Shown: piece by piece, positions 52,624 to 60,805 of the stretch
Position numbering within the stretch: the first letter of the stretch is position 1
Layout: every line of letters starts with the position of its first letter
From: Taklimakanibacter sp050246735
Lineage (GTDB): Bacteria > Pseudomonadota > Alphaproteobacteria > Rhizobiales > Aestuariivirgaceae
DNA length: 64,000 nucleotides
Direction: 5' to 3'
NCBI GenBank assembly: GCA_050246735.1
Contig: JBFWVM010000026.1
Coordinates: forward strand, 12,592-76,591
Translations under genes and position numbers: made by a program
The notes under the pieces: model-generated
Seen by the model: only the letters and a program-made list of their open reading frames with translations
Told to the model about the DNA's origin: nothing
Databases searched by the model: none

Positions 52624-53127
52624 TCAGGCCGGCTTTTTGAGGGCGGCCTTGACCGCCGCCAGCGCTTCCTTCGGAATGAATAGAGTGACGTCGCCGCCCA
52701 TGGCGGCGATCTGCTTGACGAGCGAGGAGGCGATCATGCGGGTCGCCGGGCTCGCGGCCAGGAACACCGTCTCGATATCGGGCGCCATCGCCCCGTTCAT
52801 CTGCCCCATCTGGACTTCATAGTCGAAGTCGCTGGCGTCGCGCAGGCCGCGCAGGATGAGGCCGGCGCCGGCCCGGCGCGCGGCATCGACGGCGAGGTCG
52901 TCGAAGGTCTCGACCGCGATCTTGATGCCGGTATGCTCGGTGATCGGTGCGATCACGGTCTCGAGCAGCTTGATGCGGATCCCGGTCTCGATCAGCGCCT
53001 TCTTGCCATGATGGGTGCCGACGCCCAGGACGAGCCTGTCGACGAGCCGCGCCGCTCTCGCGATAATGTCGAGATGACCGTAGGTTACGGGGTCGAAGCT
53101 GCCGGGATAGAAGCCTGTGCGCGCCAT
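52624..53127 (-). CDS. coaD: Phosphopantetheine adenylyltransferase
   Basis: CoaD makes dephospho-CoA from ATP and pantetheine phosphate. The 167-residue protein has the nucleotidyltransferase motif GFYPGSFDPVTYGHLD at its start, and the ATP-contact region MIASSLVKQIA in the C-terminal part. The ATG at 53127 is used; a TTG two codons earlier is possible. It sits upstream of the cyclophilin pair in the same direction. Confidence 0.95.
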   Translation of the reverse strand: MARTGFYPGSFDPVTYGHLDIIARAARLVDRLVLGVGTHHGKKALIETGIRIKLLETVIAPITEHTGIKIAVETFDDLAVDAARRAGAGLILRGLRDASDFDYEVQMGQMNGAMAPDIETVFLAASPATRMIASSLVKQIAAMGGDVTLFIPKEALAAVKAALKKPA

Positions 53128-53215
53128 CGGCAAGCCATAGCCCGATCACGCTCCTGCCGCAACCTGTCAGGGAACGGCGATAGGATCGGCCAGCGCAAGT
53201 GGGAGGACGTCTTCA

Positions 53216-53638
53216 ATGGCCGGCGAAAGCCCTTCGATCATTTCCCATGTCTCGGTCGGCACCAACCGCTTCGACGAGGCCAGGGCCTTCTACGGGAAGG
53301 TGCTGGCGGTGCTCGGCTGCAGGATCATCATGGAGTATCCGGGCGCCGTCGCCTTCGGCAGGCGGTTTCCCGAATTCTGGGTGCAGAAGCCCTATGACGG
53401 CGGCGAGGCCCGGACCGGCAACGGCATTCATTTCGGCTTCGTCGCCGGATCGAAGGCCGAGGTCGACGCCTTCCACAGGGCGGCGATTGCCTCGGGCGCC
53501 GGGGATGACGGCGCGCCCGGCGGCCGCGCCGACTATGGCGAGCCCTATTATGGCTGCTTCGTGCGCGACCTCGACGGCCACAAGATCGAGGCCGCCTTCT
53601 GGGACGAGGAACTGGCCAGGAAGCTGGACATGGGCTGA
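53216..53638 (+). CDS. VOC/glyoxalase-like family protein
   Basis: The 140-residue protein has the paired beta-alpha-beta-beta-beta modules of the vicinal oxygen chelate superfamily, with ISHVSVGTNRFDEARAFYGKVL at the front and YYGCFVRDLDGHKIEAAFW at the rear. His, Tyr and Glu residues could bind a metal. It is a lone gene on the plus strand between coaD and lysE. Substrate unknown. Confidence 0.87.
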   Translation: MAGESPSIISHVSVGTNRFDEARAFYGKVLAVLGCRIIMEYPGAVAFGRRFPEFWVQKPYDGGEARTGNGIHFGFVAGSKAEVDAFHRAAIASGAGDDGAPGGRADYGEPYYGCFVRDLDGHKIEAAFWDEELARKLDMG

Positions 53639-53642
53639 AGGC

Positions 53643-54251
53643 CTATCTTCCGCGCAAGGCCAGCCAGAGCCCGCCGCCGATCAGGCACAGGCCGCTCGAC
53701 ACTTCGACGAAGCGCACCCGGCTCTTCGACAGCCAGGAGCCGGCATTGCCTGCGGCCAGGGCGTAAAGGCTGTCGAACACGGTGGCGATGACCATGAAGC
53801 TCGCGCCCAGAAGCAGGAGCTGCTTCAGATAGTCGCCATCGGGCGAGATGAACTGCGGAATGAGCGCGCCGAAGACGAGCAGCACTTTGGGATTGGACAG
53901 GATGACGAGGAAACCCTGCAGGAAGAACCCGCCCTTGGGTGCGGCGGCCGCGGCCGCGAGGATCTCGCCCCGGGAGCGCAGGAGCTTGATGCCGAGCCAG
54001 ATCAGATAGGCGGCGCCGGCAATGCGGATCGCATCGAACCACACGCCCATCAGGCTGATGGCGGAGGCGAGGCCGAGAACGGCGACCGCCATCCACACCA
54101 CGAGGCCCGCCTGCGTGCCCGCCACGTTGAGGAGACCCGCGCGCTGGCCGTATTTGAGACTGTTGGCGATGACCACCGTGACCGTCGGTCCCGGCACAAT
54201 GACAATGGCGACGGCGGCCAGGCAAAAGGCGAGATAGGCTTCGAGCGTCAT
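53643..54251 (-). CDS. LysE/RhtB family exporter
   Basis: The 202-residue membrane protein has six hydrophobic segments and the LysE family features VIVPGPTVTVVIANSLKYGQRAG near residue 20 and GFLVILSNPKVLLVFGA. The family exports amino acids. The ATG at 54251 is chosen because GAAGAGGG precedes it. It is four bases past the end of the VOC gene, in the opposite direction, and downstream of gyrA. Confidence 0.91.
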   Translation of the reverse strand: MTLEAYLAFCLAAVAIVIVPGPTVTVVIANSLKYGQRAGLLNVAGTQAGLVVWMAVAVLGLASAISLMGVWFDAIRIAGAAYLIWLGIKLLRSRGEILAAAAAAPKGGFFLQGFLVILSNPKVLLVFGALIPQFISPDGDYLKQLLLLGASFMVIATVFDSLYALAAGNAGSWLSKSRVRFVEVSSGLCLIGGGLWLALRGR

Positions 54252-54362
54252 GGCACCCTCTTCGATCGACGAACTTATCAGCAAGCCACAGGCGGCGCGC
54301 CCCGCGCAAGCGGATTCTGGACAGGCGGTAGCGCGAAGCGCGCCTCGGGACGAGGATGGCGC

Positions 54363-57083
54363 CTAGTCTTCCGCCTCTTCTTCCTCCTCGCTGATCCGCT
54401 CGACCGACACGACATGCTCGTCTTCGGCGGTGTCGAGGACGATGACGCCCTGGGTCGAGCGCCCGGCCTTGCGGATATCGTGGACCGGACAGCGTATGAG
54501 CTGGCCGCCATCGGTCACCAGCATGATCTGGTCTTCGTCCTCGACCGGGAAGGACGCGACCAGGGGCCCGTTGCGCTCGTTCACCGCCATCGCGACGATG
54601 CCTTTGCCGCCGCGATTGGTGATGCGGTACTCGTAGCTCGAGGTGCGCTTGCCGTAGCCATTGGAGGAGACCGTCAGGATGGTCTGCTCGGCAGCTCCCA
54701 TCTCTGCGTAGCGTTCCTGCGCGAGCACGGTGTCCTGCTCCGTCTCTTCCTCGGCCGCGCCATTGCCGTTCTCGTCCGCCTCCTCGCCCGATACGGCGCG
54801 CGCCATCTTGAGATAGGCGGCACGCTCCTCGGCGGTCGCCTTGACATGGCGCAGGAGCGCCATCGAGATCACGTGATCGCCTTCTTCGAGCCTGATTCCG
54901 CGCACGCCTGTCGAATCCCGGCCCTTGAAGATGCGCACGTCGCCGACCGCGAAGCGGATGCATTGGCCGCGCGCGGTGGTGAGCAGAACGTCGTCGGCGA
55001 CGGTGCAGATATCGACGCCGGCGATCTGGTCGCCGTCATCGAGCTTCATCGCGATCTTGCCGTTTCGGTTGATGCTCTCGAAGTCGGACAGCTCGTTGCG
55101 CCGGACGTTGCCGCTCCTCGTCGCGAACAGGATCTGCAACGACCCCCAGCTTGCCTCGTCCTCGGGCATCGGCATCACGGTGGTGATGCGCTCGTCCTGC
55201 GCCAGGGGCAGCAGGTTGATGAGGGCCTTGCCGCGCGCTTGCGGGTTGCCGACCGGCAGGCGCCAGACTTTCATGCGGTAGACCATTCCGGCCGATGAGA
55301 AGAACAGGATCGGCGTATGGGTGTTGGCGATGAAGAGCTTGGTGACGAAGTCCTCCTCGCGCGTCTGCATGCCGGCCCTGCCCTTGCCGCCGCGCCGCTG
55401 GGCGCGATAGGCCGACAGCGGCACGCGCTTGACATAGCCCGTGTGGCTCACCGTCACCACCATGTCCTCGCGCTGGATGAGATCCTCGTCCTCGACCTCG
55501 CCCTCGTTGTCGACGATCTCGGTGCGCCGCGGCGTGGAAAACTCCGCCTTGATGGCGGTGAGCTCGTCCTTGATGATGCCGAGGACGCGCGCCCTGGAGC
55601 GCAGGATCTCGAGATAGTCGGAGATCTCGGCGGCCAGCTTCTCGAGCTCTTCGGCGATCTCCTCGCGGCCGAGCGCGGTCAGGCGCTGCAGGCGCAGTTC
55701 GAGAATGGCGCGCGCCTGCTCTTCCGACAAACGGTAGGTGTCGTCGGCATTGAGCTTGTGGCGCGGATCGGCGATCAGCGCGATCAAGGGCGCCATGTCC
55801 TTGGCGGGCCACGCTTTCGCCATCAGGGCCTCGCGCGCCTCGGCGGCGTCCTTGGAGCGGCGGATGAGGGCGATCACCTCGTCGATGTTGGCGACGGCGA
55901 TGGCGAGGCCGACCAGGATGTGGGCGCGGTCGCGCGCCTTGTTGAGGAGATATTTGGTGCGCCTCGTGACGACTTCCTCGCGAAAGGCGACGAAGGCCTG
56001 GATCAGGTCTTTGAGGTTGAGGAGCTCGGGCCTGCCGCCGGTCAAGGCGACATTGTTGACGCCGAAGGTCGTCTGGAGGGGCGAGAAGCGGTAGAGCTGG
56101 TTCAGCACCACGTCGGCCATGGCGTCGCGCTTGAGCTCGACCACCACCCGCATGCCGTGCCGGTCGCTTTCGTCGCGGATGTCGGCGATGCCCTCGATCT
56201 TCTTCTCGCGCACCAGTTCCGCGATCTTCTCGATCATCGCCGATTTGTTCACCTGGTAGGGGATCTCGGTGATGATCAGCGCCTCGCGCTCCTTGCGCAG
56301 CTCTTCGGTCGCGACCTTGCCGCGCATGACGACCGAGCCGCGCCCGGTATGCATCGCCGACTTGATGCCGGCGCGGCCGAGAATGATGGCGCCGGTCGGA
56401 AAGTCCGGACCCGGAATGACATTCATCAGTTCGTCGATCGAGATGCCGGGATTGTCGATGGCCGAGATGCAGCCGTCGACCACCTCGCCCAGATTATGCG
56501 GCGCCATGTTGGTGGCCATGCCGACGGCGATGCCGCCCGAGCCGTTGACCAGGAGATTGGGATATTTCGCCGGCAGCACCGACGGTTCCTGGAACTCGTT
56601 CGAATAGTTGGCGACGAATTCGACCGTTTCCTTGTCGAGATCGTCGAGCAAGGGCATGGCGGAGCGGGCGAGACGCGCCTCGGTGTAGCGGTCGGCCGCC
56701 GGCGGATCGCCGTCGACGGAGCCGAAATTGCCCTGTCCGTCGATCAGCGGCAGGCGCAGCGAGAAGCCCTGCGCCATGCGCACCAGGGCGTCATAGATCG
56801 CGAGATTGCCATGCGGGTGGTACTTACCCATGACGTCGCCGACGACGCGCGCCGATTTCTTGTAGGGCTTGTCGGGCGTGAAGCCGTTCTCGTGCATCGT
56901 GTAGAGGATGCGCCGGTGCACCGGCTTGAGCCCGTCGCGCACGTCGGGAAGAGCGCGCGACACGATCACGCTCATCGCGTAATCGAGATAGCTCTTCTTC
57001 ATCTCGTCTTCGATGGAGATCGGGGCGATTTCGCCCGGATTGCCGGAGGCAGTCGGATCGTTGTTGTCGTCGTTGTCGGCCAC
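54363..57083 (-). CDS. gyrA: DNA gyrase subunit A
   Basis: GyrA is the DNA-cutting subunit of gyrase. The 906-residue protein has the catalytic Y133 (equivalent to E. coli Y122) in DRYTEARL, the QRDR segment KYHPHGNLAIYDALVRM and the GyrA box QRRGGKG near residue 562, with a beta-pinwheel C-terminal domain and an acidic end. In the QRDR, N93 and L94 stand where E. coli has D82 and S83, while D98 equals D87. Leu at the Ser83 position is a well-known quinolone-resistance residue. Confidence 0.97.
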   Translation of the reverse strand: MADNDDNNDPTASGNPGEIAPISIEDEMKKSYLDYAMSVIVSRALPDVRDGLKPVHRRILYTMHENGFTPDKPYKKSARVVGDVMGKYHPHGNLAIYDALVRMAQGFSLRLPLIDGQGNFGSVDGDPPAADRYTEARLARSAMPLLDDLDKETVEFVANYSNEFQEPSVLPAKYPNLLVNGSGGIAVGMATNMAPHNLGEVVDGCISAIDNPGISIDELMNVIPGPDFPTGAIILGRAGIKSAMHTGRGSVVMRGKVATEELRKEREALIITEIPYQVNKSAMIEKIAELVREKKIEGIADIRDESDRHGMRVVVELKRDAMADVVLNQLYRFSPLQTTFGVNNVALTGGRPELLNLKDLIQAFVAFREEVVTRRTKYLLNKARDRAHILVGLAIAVANIDEVIALIRRSKDAAEAREALMAKAWPAKDMAPLIALIADPRHKLNADDTYRLSEEQARAILELRLQRLTALGREEIAEELEKLAAEISDYLEILRSRARVLGIIKDELTAIKAEFSTPRRTEIVDNEGEVEDEDLIQREDMVVTVSHTGYVKRVPLSAYRAQRRGGKGRAGMQTREEDFVTKLFIANTHTPILFFSSAGMVYRMKVWRLPVGNPQARGKALINLLPLAQDERITTVMPMPEDEASWGSLQILFATRSGNVRRNELSDFESINRNGKIAMKLDDGDQIAGVDICTVADDVLLTTARGQCIRFAVGDVRIFKGRDSTGVRGIRLEEGDHVISMALLRHVKATAEERAAYLKMARAVSGEEADENGNGAAEEETEQDTVLAQERYAEMGAAEQTILTVSSNGYGKRTSSYEYRITNRGGKGIVAMAVNERNGPLVASFPVEDEDQIMLVTDGGQLIRCPVHDIRKAGRSTQGVIVLDTAEDEHVVSVERISEEEEEAED

Positions 57084-57220
57084 GGAAAACCTGAATGGAT
57101 TGGCGCTTCATGAACCGTCCGAACGGGACCGGGGAGACCCCGTTTTGGCAACGATTCGAGCGGCGGGGCATATTACCCGGCCAGCCTTCCCAGTTCAATG
57201 CCAAGCGTATGAAAAGAGTA

Positions 57221-57237
57221 GGGAAAACGCGTTTCCC
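57221..57237. promoter_or_regulatory. Near-palindrome upstream of gyrA
   Basis: GGGAAAACGCGTTTCCC is symmetric apart from one extra A. It lies 138 bp before the gyrA start within a 277-bp gap, where the gyrA promoter should be. It may bind a regulator or form a hairpin. Confidence 0.3.
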
Positions 57238-57360
57238 ACGGACGGGAATCATGCCCTGAAATCAAGGCGTTGCAGAACGCCTGGACGGCGTCGGAAAGGC
57301 GTGCCCTGCCGACATCCACCCCGGCGGCTCGCATCGTTGTCGCGACAGATGCCGGACGGC

Positions 57361-57711
57361 TCAGCGGCGTCTTTTCAGCAGGCGCTGAAGATCGTTCCTG
57401 AACCCCTGCGGGCTCGAATAGCCGTCGAAGCGGCCGACTTCCCGGCCGTGGTCGACAAGAATGAAGACCGGCGTGTAGGACGGCCTCCTCACATGTTTCA
57501 GATCGGCGGGCCAGCGCCGCAGGATATCGACCCGCCGGAGCGGGATCTTTCTTCCGATCGCGCTGGACGCATATGCTCCCGCCATCTGCTTGTTGAAGCG
57601 CATGCAGTAGGCGCAGCTCTTCCATTGGACGTAAACGAGTTCGGCGGCCGCGGCCGCGGGCACATGGAAGGCGGCGAGCGCGAGTGTCAGCGCAACAACA
57701 AGTCTGGTCAT
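57361..57711 (-). CDS. Secreted thioredoxin-like protein
   Basis: The 116-residue protein has a signal peptide (residues 1-23) and a thioredoxin fold with the pair C33-A-Y-C36 in WKSCAYCMRFN and a cis-Pro region RPSYTPVFILV. It resembles small SoxS/SoxW-type periplasmic thioredoxins. Its neighbours are gyrA and ssb, and no Sox genes are near, so its target is unknown. Confidence 0.82.
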   Translation of the reverse strand: MTRLVVALTLALAAFHVPAAAAAELVYVQWKSCAYCMRFNKQMAGAYASSAIGRKIPLRRVDILRRWPADLKHVRRPSYTPVFILVDHGREVGRFDGYSSPQGFRNDLQRLLKRRR

Positions 57712-58142
57712 GAGGAAGCCCCTATGCGGAGAAGGTACTTGACCTTACGGGAGGTCAAAGATCTCAAGCTGTGCCCGGGAATGCAGGCCGGATGCGCGCA
57801 TCCGGCGGCCGCTGGATCAGGTAAGGGGCACACTCCGTTTCATGCTGGAACACCCTCCTGCGCGCCTGTCGCGAAATGGCTCGATCTTTTGTCCCCGGTC
57901 CTGACATGCCCGGCACATCGCAAGTGACGTACCAGAAGGGCGGCCGCCGGGATTGCCGGCCGCCTTCGCATCTGATCAGGAACTCCGTTCAAAAGAACAG
58001 GAAGAAGAACGAAGCCGCGCCTTGTCGGCGCCGAAGCAGGCGATACAGGAATCCGCCATAGCCATGGACCGGTGAAAACCGGCCCGGTCACTTGCCTTTG
58101 TCGACCATCCGTCCTTCGGCGGGCGCGCGGGAAGAATTCACC
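57712..58142. other. 431-bp intergenic region between thioredoxin-like gene and ssb
   Basis: I find no credible gene. Two GC-rich inverted repeats are present: a GGCGGCC/GGCCGCC pair at 57939-57964 and CCGGT-GAAA-ACCGG at 58069-58082. Neither is followed by a T-tract, so I do not call terminators. Short open frames here lack Shine-Dalgarno sites and family matches. Confidence 0.5.
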
Positions 58143-58637
58143 TCAGAACGGGACTTCGTCGTCGAGATCGCGGGCGAAATTCTGCTGCGGCCGGCCGCCG
58201 GCGCCGCCGCGGGGGCGATCCATCGGGCCCGACTGGCCGAAGCTTTCGCCATTGCCGAAGCCCGCGGTGTCGCCGCCTCCGCCGCCGCGCGCATCGAGCA
58301 TGGTGATCTCGCCGCGATATTGCTGCAGCACCACTTCCGTCGAATATTTCTCGACCCCGTCCTTGTCGGTGTATTTGCGCGTCTGCAGCTGGCCCTCGAG
58401 ATAGACCTTGGCCCCTTTCTTCAGATATTGCTCGGCCACCTTCGCCAGGTTCTCGTTGAAGATGACGACCCGGTGCCATTCGGTGCGCTCCTTGCGTTCG
58501 CCGGTCTGCTTGTCGCGCCAGTTCTCGGACGTGGCGACGCTCAGATTGACGATCGGGCGGCCGTCCTGGGTATGGCGCACCTCCGGATCCTTGCCGAGAT
58601 TTCCTACCAGAATTACTTTGTTCACCGAACCGGCCAT
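58143..58637 (-). CDS. ssb: Single-stranded DNA-binding protein
   Basis: SSB coats single-stranded DNA during replication and repair. The 164-residue protein has an N-terminal OB fold opening with MAGSVNKVILVGNLGKDPEV, the WRDKQTGERKERTEWHRVV segment, a Gly-rich linker and the C-terminal tip DLDDEVPF that binds partner proteins. The start at 58637 has GGAG upstream; the frame continues upstream without homology. An SOS box lies about 100 bp upstream. Confidence 0.97.
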   Translation of the reverse strand: MAGSVNKVILVGNLGKDPEVRHTQDGRPIVNLSVATSENWRDKQTGERKERTEWHRVVIFNENLAKVAEQYLKKGAKVYLEGQLQTRKYTDKDGVEKYSTEVVLQQYRGEITMLDARGGGGGDTAGFGNGESFGQSGPMDRPRGGAGGRPQQNFARDLDDEVPF

Positions 58638-58737
58638 ATCCGCTCTCCTTGCTTTCCGGGCACCAATCTCAGATCTGGTGATCCACCAAACCTGCTTTCC
58701 GATCCACCGCGGATCGACTCTTATCCCCGGCAAATAT

Positions 58738-58752
58738 GTTCTCTTTATGTTC
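58738..58752. promoter_or_regulatory. Alphaproteobacterial SOS box (LexA site) upstream of ssb
   Basis: GTTC-TCTTTAT-GTTC is a perfect match to the GTTC-N7-GTTC operator used by alphaproteobacterial LexA. It lies 101 bp upstream of the ssb start, at a plausible promoter position, and 55 bp before the divergent ridA start. Confidence 0.75.
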
Positions 58753-58806
58753 CAGATGCAAGAGCTATAGTGCCTTCATCCTCAAAAACCGCTCAAAGAG
58801 GCTCCC

Positions 58807-59199
58807 ATGCTCAAGGAAATCGCGACCGACGCCGCTCCGAGGCCCTTTTCCAACTACGCCCAGGCGATCGAGATCGCGCCCGGCAGCCGCACGCTCTTCA
58901 TCGCCGGCCAGGTCGGCGCCGATCCATCCGGCCGCATCCCGGAGAGCCCGGAAGAGCAGCACCGGCTGGCCTGGGCCAATGTCCTGGCCATCCTGAAGGC
59001 CGCCGGCATGGACCATCGCAATATCGCGGATGCACGGGTTTTCGTCACCGACCGCGCCCAGGTCGGGCTTTACCGCCGGATCAGGGATGAAGTGCTCCAG
59101 GGACACAAGGCGGCCGCGACGCTTCTCGTGGTCGCGGGCCTCGCCGACCCCCGGCTGGTGATGGAGGTCGCCGTCATAGCAGCGGCCCGGGGCAGGTAG
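58807..59199 (+). CDS. RidA family protein
   Basis: The 130-residue protein has the RidA/YjgF fold, with IAGQVGADPSGRIPE near residue 35 and MEVAVIAAARGR at the end. RidA proteins hydrolyse reactive enamine or imine intermediates of amino acid metabolism. The family Arg expected near residue 103-105 is not obvious in the segment KAAATLLVVAGLADPRLVMEV, where the usual R-x-A-x... arrangement is changed, so this may be an atypical subgroup member. Confidence 0.85.
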   Translation: MLKEIATDAAPRPFSNYAQAIEIAPGSRTLFIAGQVGADPSGRIPESPEEQHRLAWANVLAILKAAGMDHRNIADARVFVTDRAQVGLYRRIRDEVLQGHKAAATLLVVAGLADPRLVMEVAVIAAARGR

Positions 59200-59237
59200 C
59201 CGAGGCCGCGCAGAATTCGGGAACTTGTCTGGCGGAA

Positions 59238-59381
59238 TCAGCCGTGGAAGAAGGGCTTGAACAAGGTAAAGCGCTTCGGCTCGACGCCGTTCTTCGCAAC
59301 TGCAACATGACTCGGGCGGGACTGGTCCTGCATCATGGCTGCATTATAAACATTTGAATAAGCTTCGAAAATCCAGTTCAT
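59238..59381 (-). CDS. 47-residue peptide divergent from LysR
   Basis: An ATG preceded by AAGGAG at ideal spacing encodes 47 residues opening MNWIFEAYSNVYNAAMMQDQ, with an aromatic-rich N-terminal helix, a central polar part and a C-terminus FTLFKPFFHG. There is no signal peptide or cysteine. The strong ribosome-binding site makes a true gene likely. It faces away from a LysR gene, and an inverted repeat lies between them. Function is unknown. Confidence 0.7.
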   Translation of the reverse strand: MNWIFEAYSNVYNAAMMQDQSRPSHVAVAKNGVEPKRFTLFKPFFHG

Positions 59382-59414
59382 AACCAATCTCCTTCTTTCT
59401 TCTCGATATCTCTT

Positions 59415-59436
59415 TTGCTTAGTTGAACATAAGCAA
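59415..59436. promoter_or_regulatory. Inverted repeat between the 47-residue gene and LysR
   Basis: TTGCTTA and TAAGCAA are perfect 7-bp arms with 8 bp between, giving a T-N11-A type LysR box within the repeat. The position 34 bp from the peptide start suits control of that gene and of the lysR gene itself. Confidence 0.6.
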
Positions 59437-59475
59437 TTCGCGCTTGCACCACAAACGGCATTATCCTACGCTACC

Positions 59476-59492
59476 TGTAAGGAAAACTTACA
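59476..59492. promoter_or_regulatory. Second inverted repeat just before lysR
   Basis: TGTAAG-GAAAA-CTTACA is a perfect 6-bp repeat with a five-base gap. It touches the AAGGA Shine-Dalgarno sequence of the LysR gene, so binding or folding there could damp its own synthesis. Confidence 0.45.
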
Positions 59493-59500
59493 AGGACGTG

Positions 59501-60424
59501 ATGGCCCGGCGCCTACCCTCTCTGAACGCGTTGCGGGCTTTCGAGGCCGCCGCCCGCCATGAGAGCTTCACGGATGCGGCCGACGAGCTCTTCGTCACTC
59601 ACGCCGCGATCAGCCGCCACATCCGCGACCTGGAGGAGTGGCTCGGCACCGGGCTTTTCTCCCGGACCGGCCGCGGCGTGGTCCTGACCGATGCCGGGCG
59701 GCGCTTCGGCAACCGCCTCACGCCCCTGTTCGACGGCATGGCGGAAGCCACGCGCGAAGCGGCGGCGCAAGGCGACGTGCGCACGCTCAACGTAACCGTC
59801 GAGCCGGCAACCGCCTCGCGCTGGCTGGTTCCCAGGCTGGGGCGCTTCAACGAGCTTCATCCCGATATCGAGCTGATGATCAATCCGGAGACGCGGCTCG
59901 TCGATTTTCGCTCCGCCGAAGCCGATGTCGGCATCCGCTATGCCCTGACCGAGGCCGACGACGTGGACATGGTCAAGCTTTCGGATTCGCTGAGCTTCCC
60001 TGTCTGCAGCCCCCGGCTGATCAAGGGCCGCCGCAAGATCACGCCGGCCGACCTGCGCGATTACACGCTGCTGCATGAGCAGCGCAAGCAATGGTGGGCC
60101 GACTGGCTGGCCGCCGCCGGCGTGACCGGCGTCGAGGACTGGCGCGGCACGGTCTTCCAGAACCATCTCGCCATCGAGGCGGCGGAGGCCGGCCAGGGCT
60201 TCGCCCTCGGCGATCAGATCCTGTGCACAGACGCGATCGTGGAAGGACGTCTGGTGCGTCCGTTCTCCCTCGACATGAAGGACCATGGCAGCTACTGCAT
60301 CGTGCGCGCCAAGGGAGTAAAGGAATCGGCCCCCGCGCGCGCCTTCCGCGAATGGCTGCAGGCCGAGATGGCCGAAACCCAGCGGAAGTTCGCGAGCATC
60401 AAGAGCGCATCTGCAAAGAAGTAG
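59501..60424 (+). CDS. LysR-family regulator (GcvA-like)
   Basis: The 307-residue protein has an N-terminal winged-helix domain (RRLPSLNALRAFEAAARHE, then DELFVTHAAISRHIRDLEE) and a C-terminal periplasmic-binding-type effector domain. The GcvA-like subgroup is indicated by the LP-LNALRAFEAAARH opening. The ATG at 59501 has AAGGA eight bases upstream; the frame extends 26 codons upstream without homology. It diverges from the 47-residue gene and is followed by a YkgJ protein gene. The effector is unknown. Confidence 0.9.
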   Translation: MARRLPSLNALRAFEAAARHESFTDAADELFVTHAAISRHIRDLEEWLGTGLFSRTGRGVVLTDAGRRFGNRLTPLFDGMAEATREAAAQGDVRTLNVTVEPATASRWLVPRLGRFNELHPDIELMINPETRLVDFRSAEADVGIRYALTEADDVDMVKLSDSLSFPVCSPRLIKGRRKITPADLRDYTLLHEQRKQWWADWLAAAGVTGVEDWRGTVFQNHLAIEAAEAGQGFALGDQILCTDAIVEGRLVRPFSLDMKDHGSYCIVRAKGVKESAPARAFREWLQAEMAETQRKFASIKSASAKK

Positions 60425-60427
60425 GCC

Positions 60428-60805
60428 ATGCCCAGAAAGAAATATGACTGCCTGAAATGCCCCGGCTACTGCTGCTCGTATCCGGTCATCGAGGTGCGCG
60501 ACCGCGACGCCGCCCGCATCGCCCGGCATTTCGACCTGCCGCTCGAGAAGGCGGAGAAGAAGTTCTTCAAATCGTCCTACGGCTACAAGCGCGTGATGCG
60601 GCGCAAGAAGGACAAATATTATGGCCGCATCTGCCAGTTCTTCGACACCGAGGCGCGCCGCTGCACCATCTATGAGGCGCGGCCCTGGGCCTGCCGCGAT
60701 TTCCCCGGCAAGGACAATTGCGGCTATTGGGATTTCCTGGCTTTCGAGCGCAACGCCCAGGAAGACGACGACTTCGTCTCGACCACCTATCACATCGAAA
60801 GGTGA
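60428..60805 (+). CDS. YkgJ family cysteine cluster protein
   Basis: The 125-residue protein has eight cysteines: C8, C11, C15 and C16 in DCLKCPGYCC, then one each in RICQFF, RRCTIY, WACRDF and DNCGYW. The pattern is that of the YkgJ/CxxCxxCC family, thought to bind zinc or an Fe-S cluster. It is three bases after the LysR gene and probably co-transcribed. Its role is unknown. Confidence 0.87.
   Translation: MPRKKYDCLKCPGYCCSYPVIEVRDRDAARIARHFDLPLEKAEKKFFKSSYGYKRVMRRKKDKYYGRICQFFDTEARRCTIYEARPWACRDFPGKDNCGYWDFLAFERNAQEDDDFVSTTYHIER

Noticed and set aside
57939..57964. GGCGGCC/GGCCGCC repeat as a terminator for ssb
   Set aside because: There is no T-tract on either strand and it is about 180 bp from the ssb stop codon.
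57840..58091. 83-codon minus-strand open frame between ssb and the thioredoxin-like gene
   Set aside because: No ribosome-binding site or recognisable pattern; it overlaps GC-rich inverted repeats.
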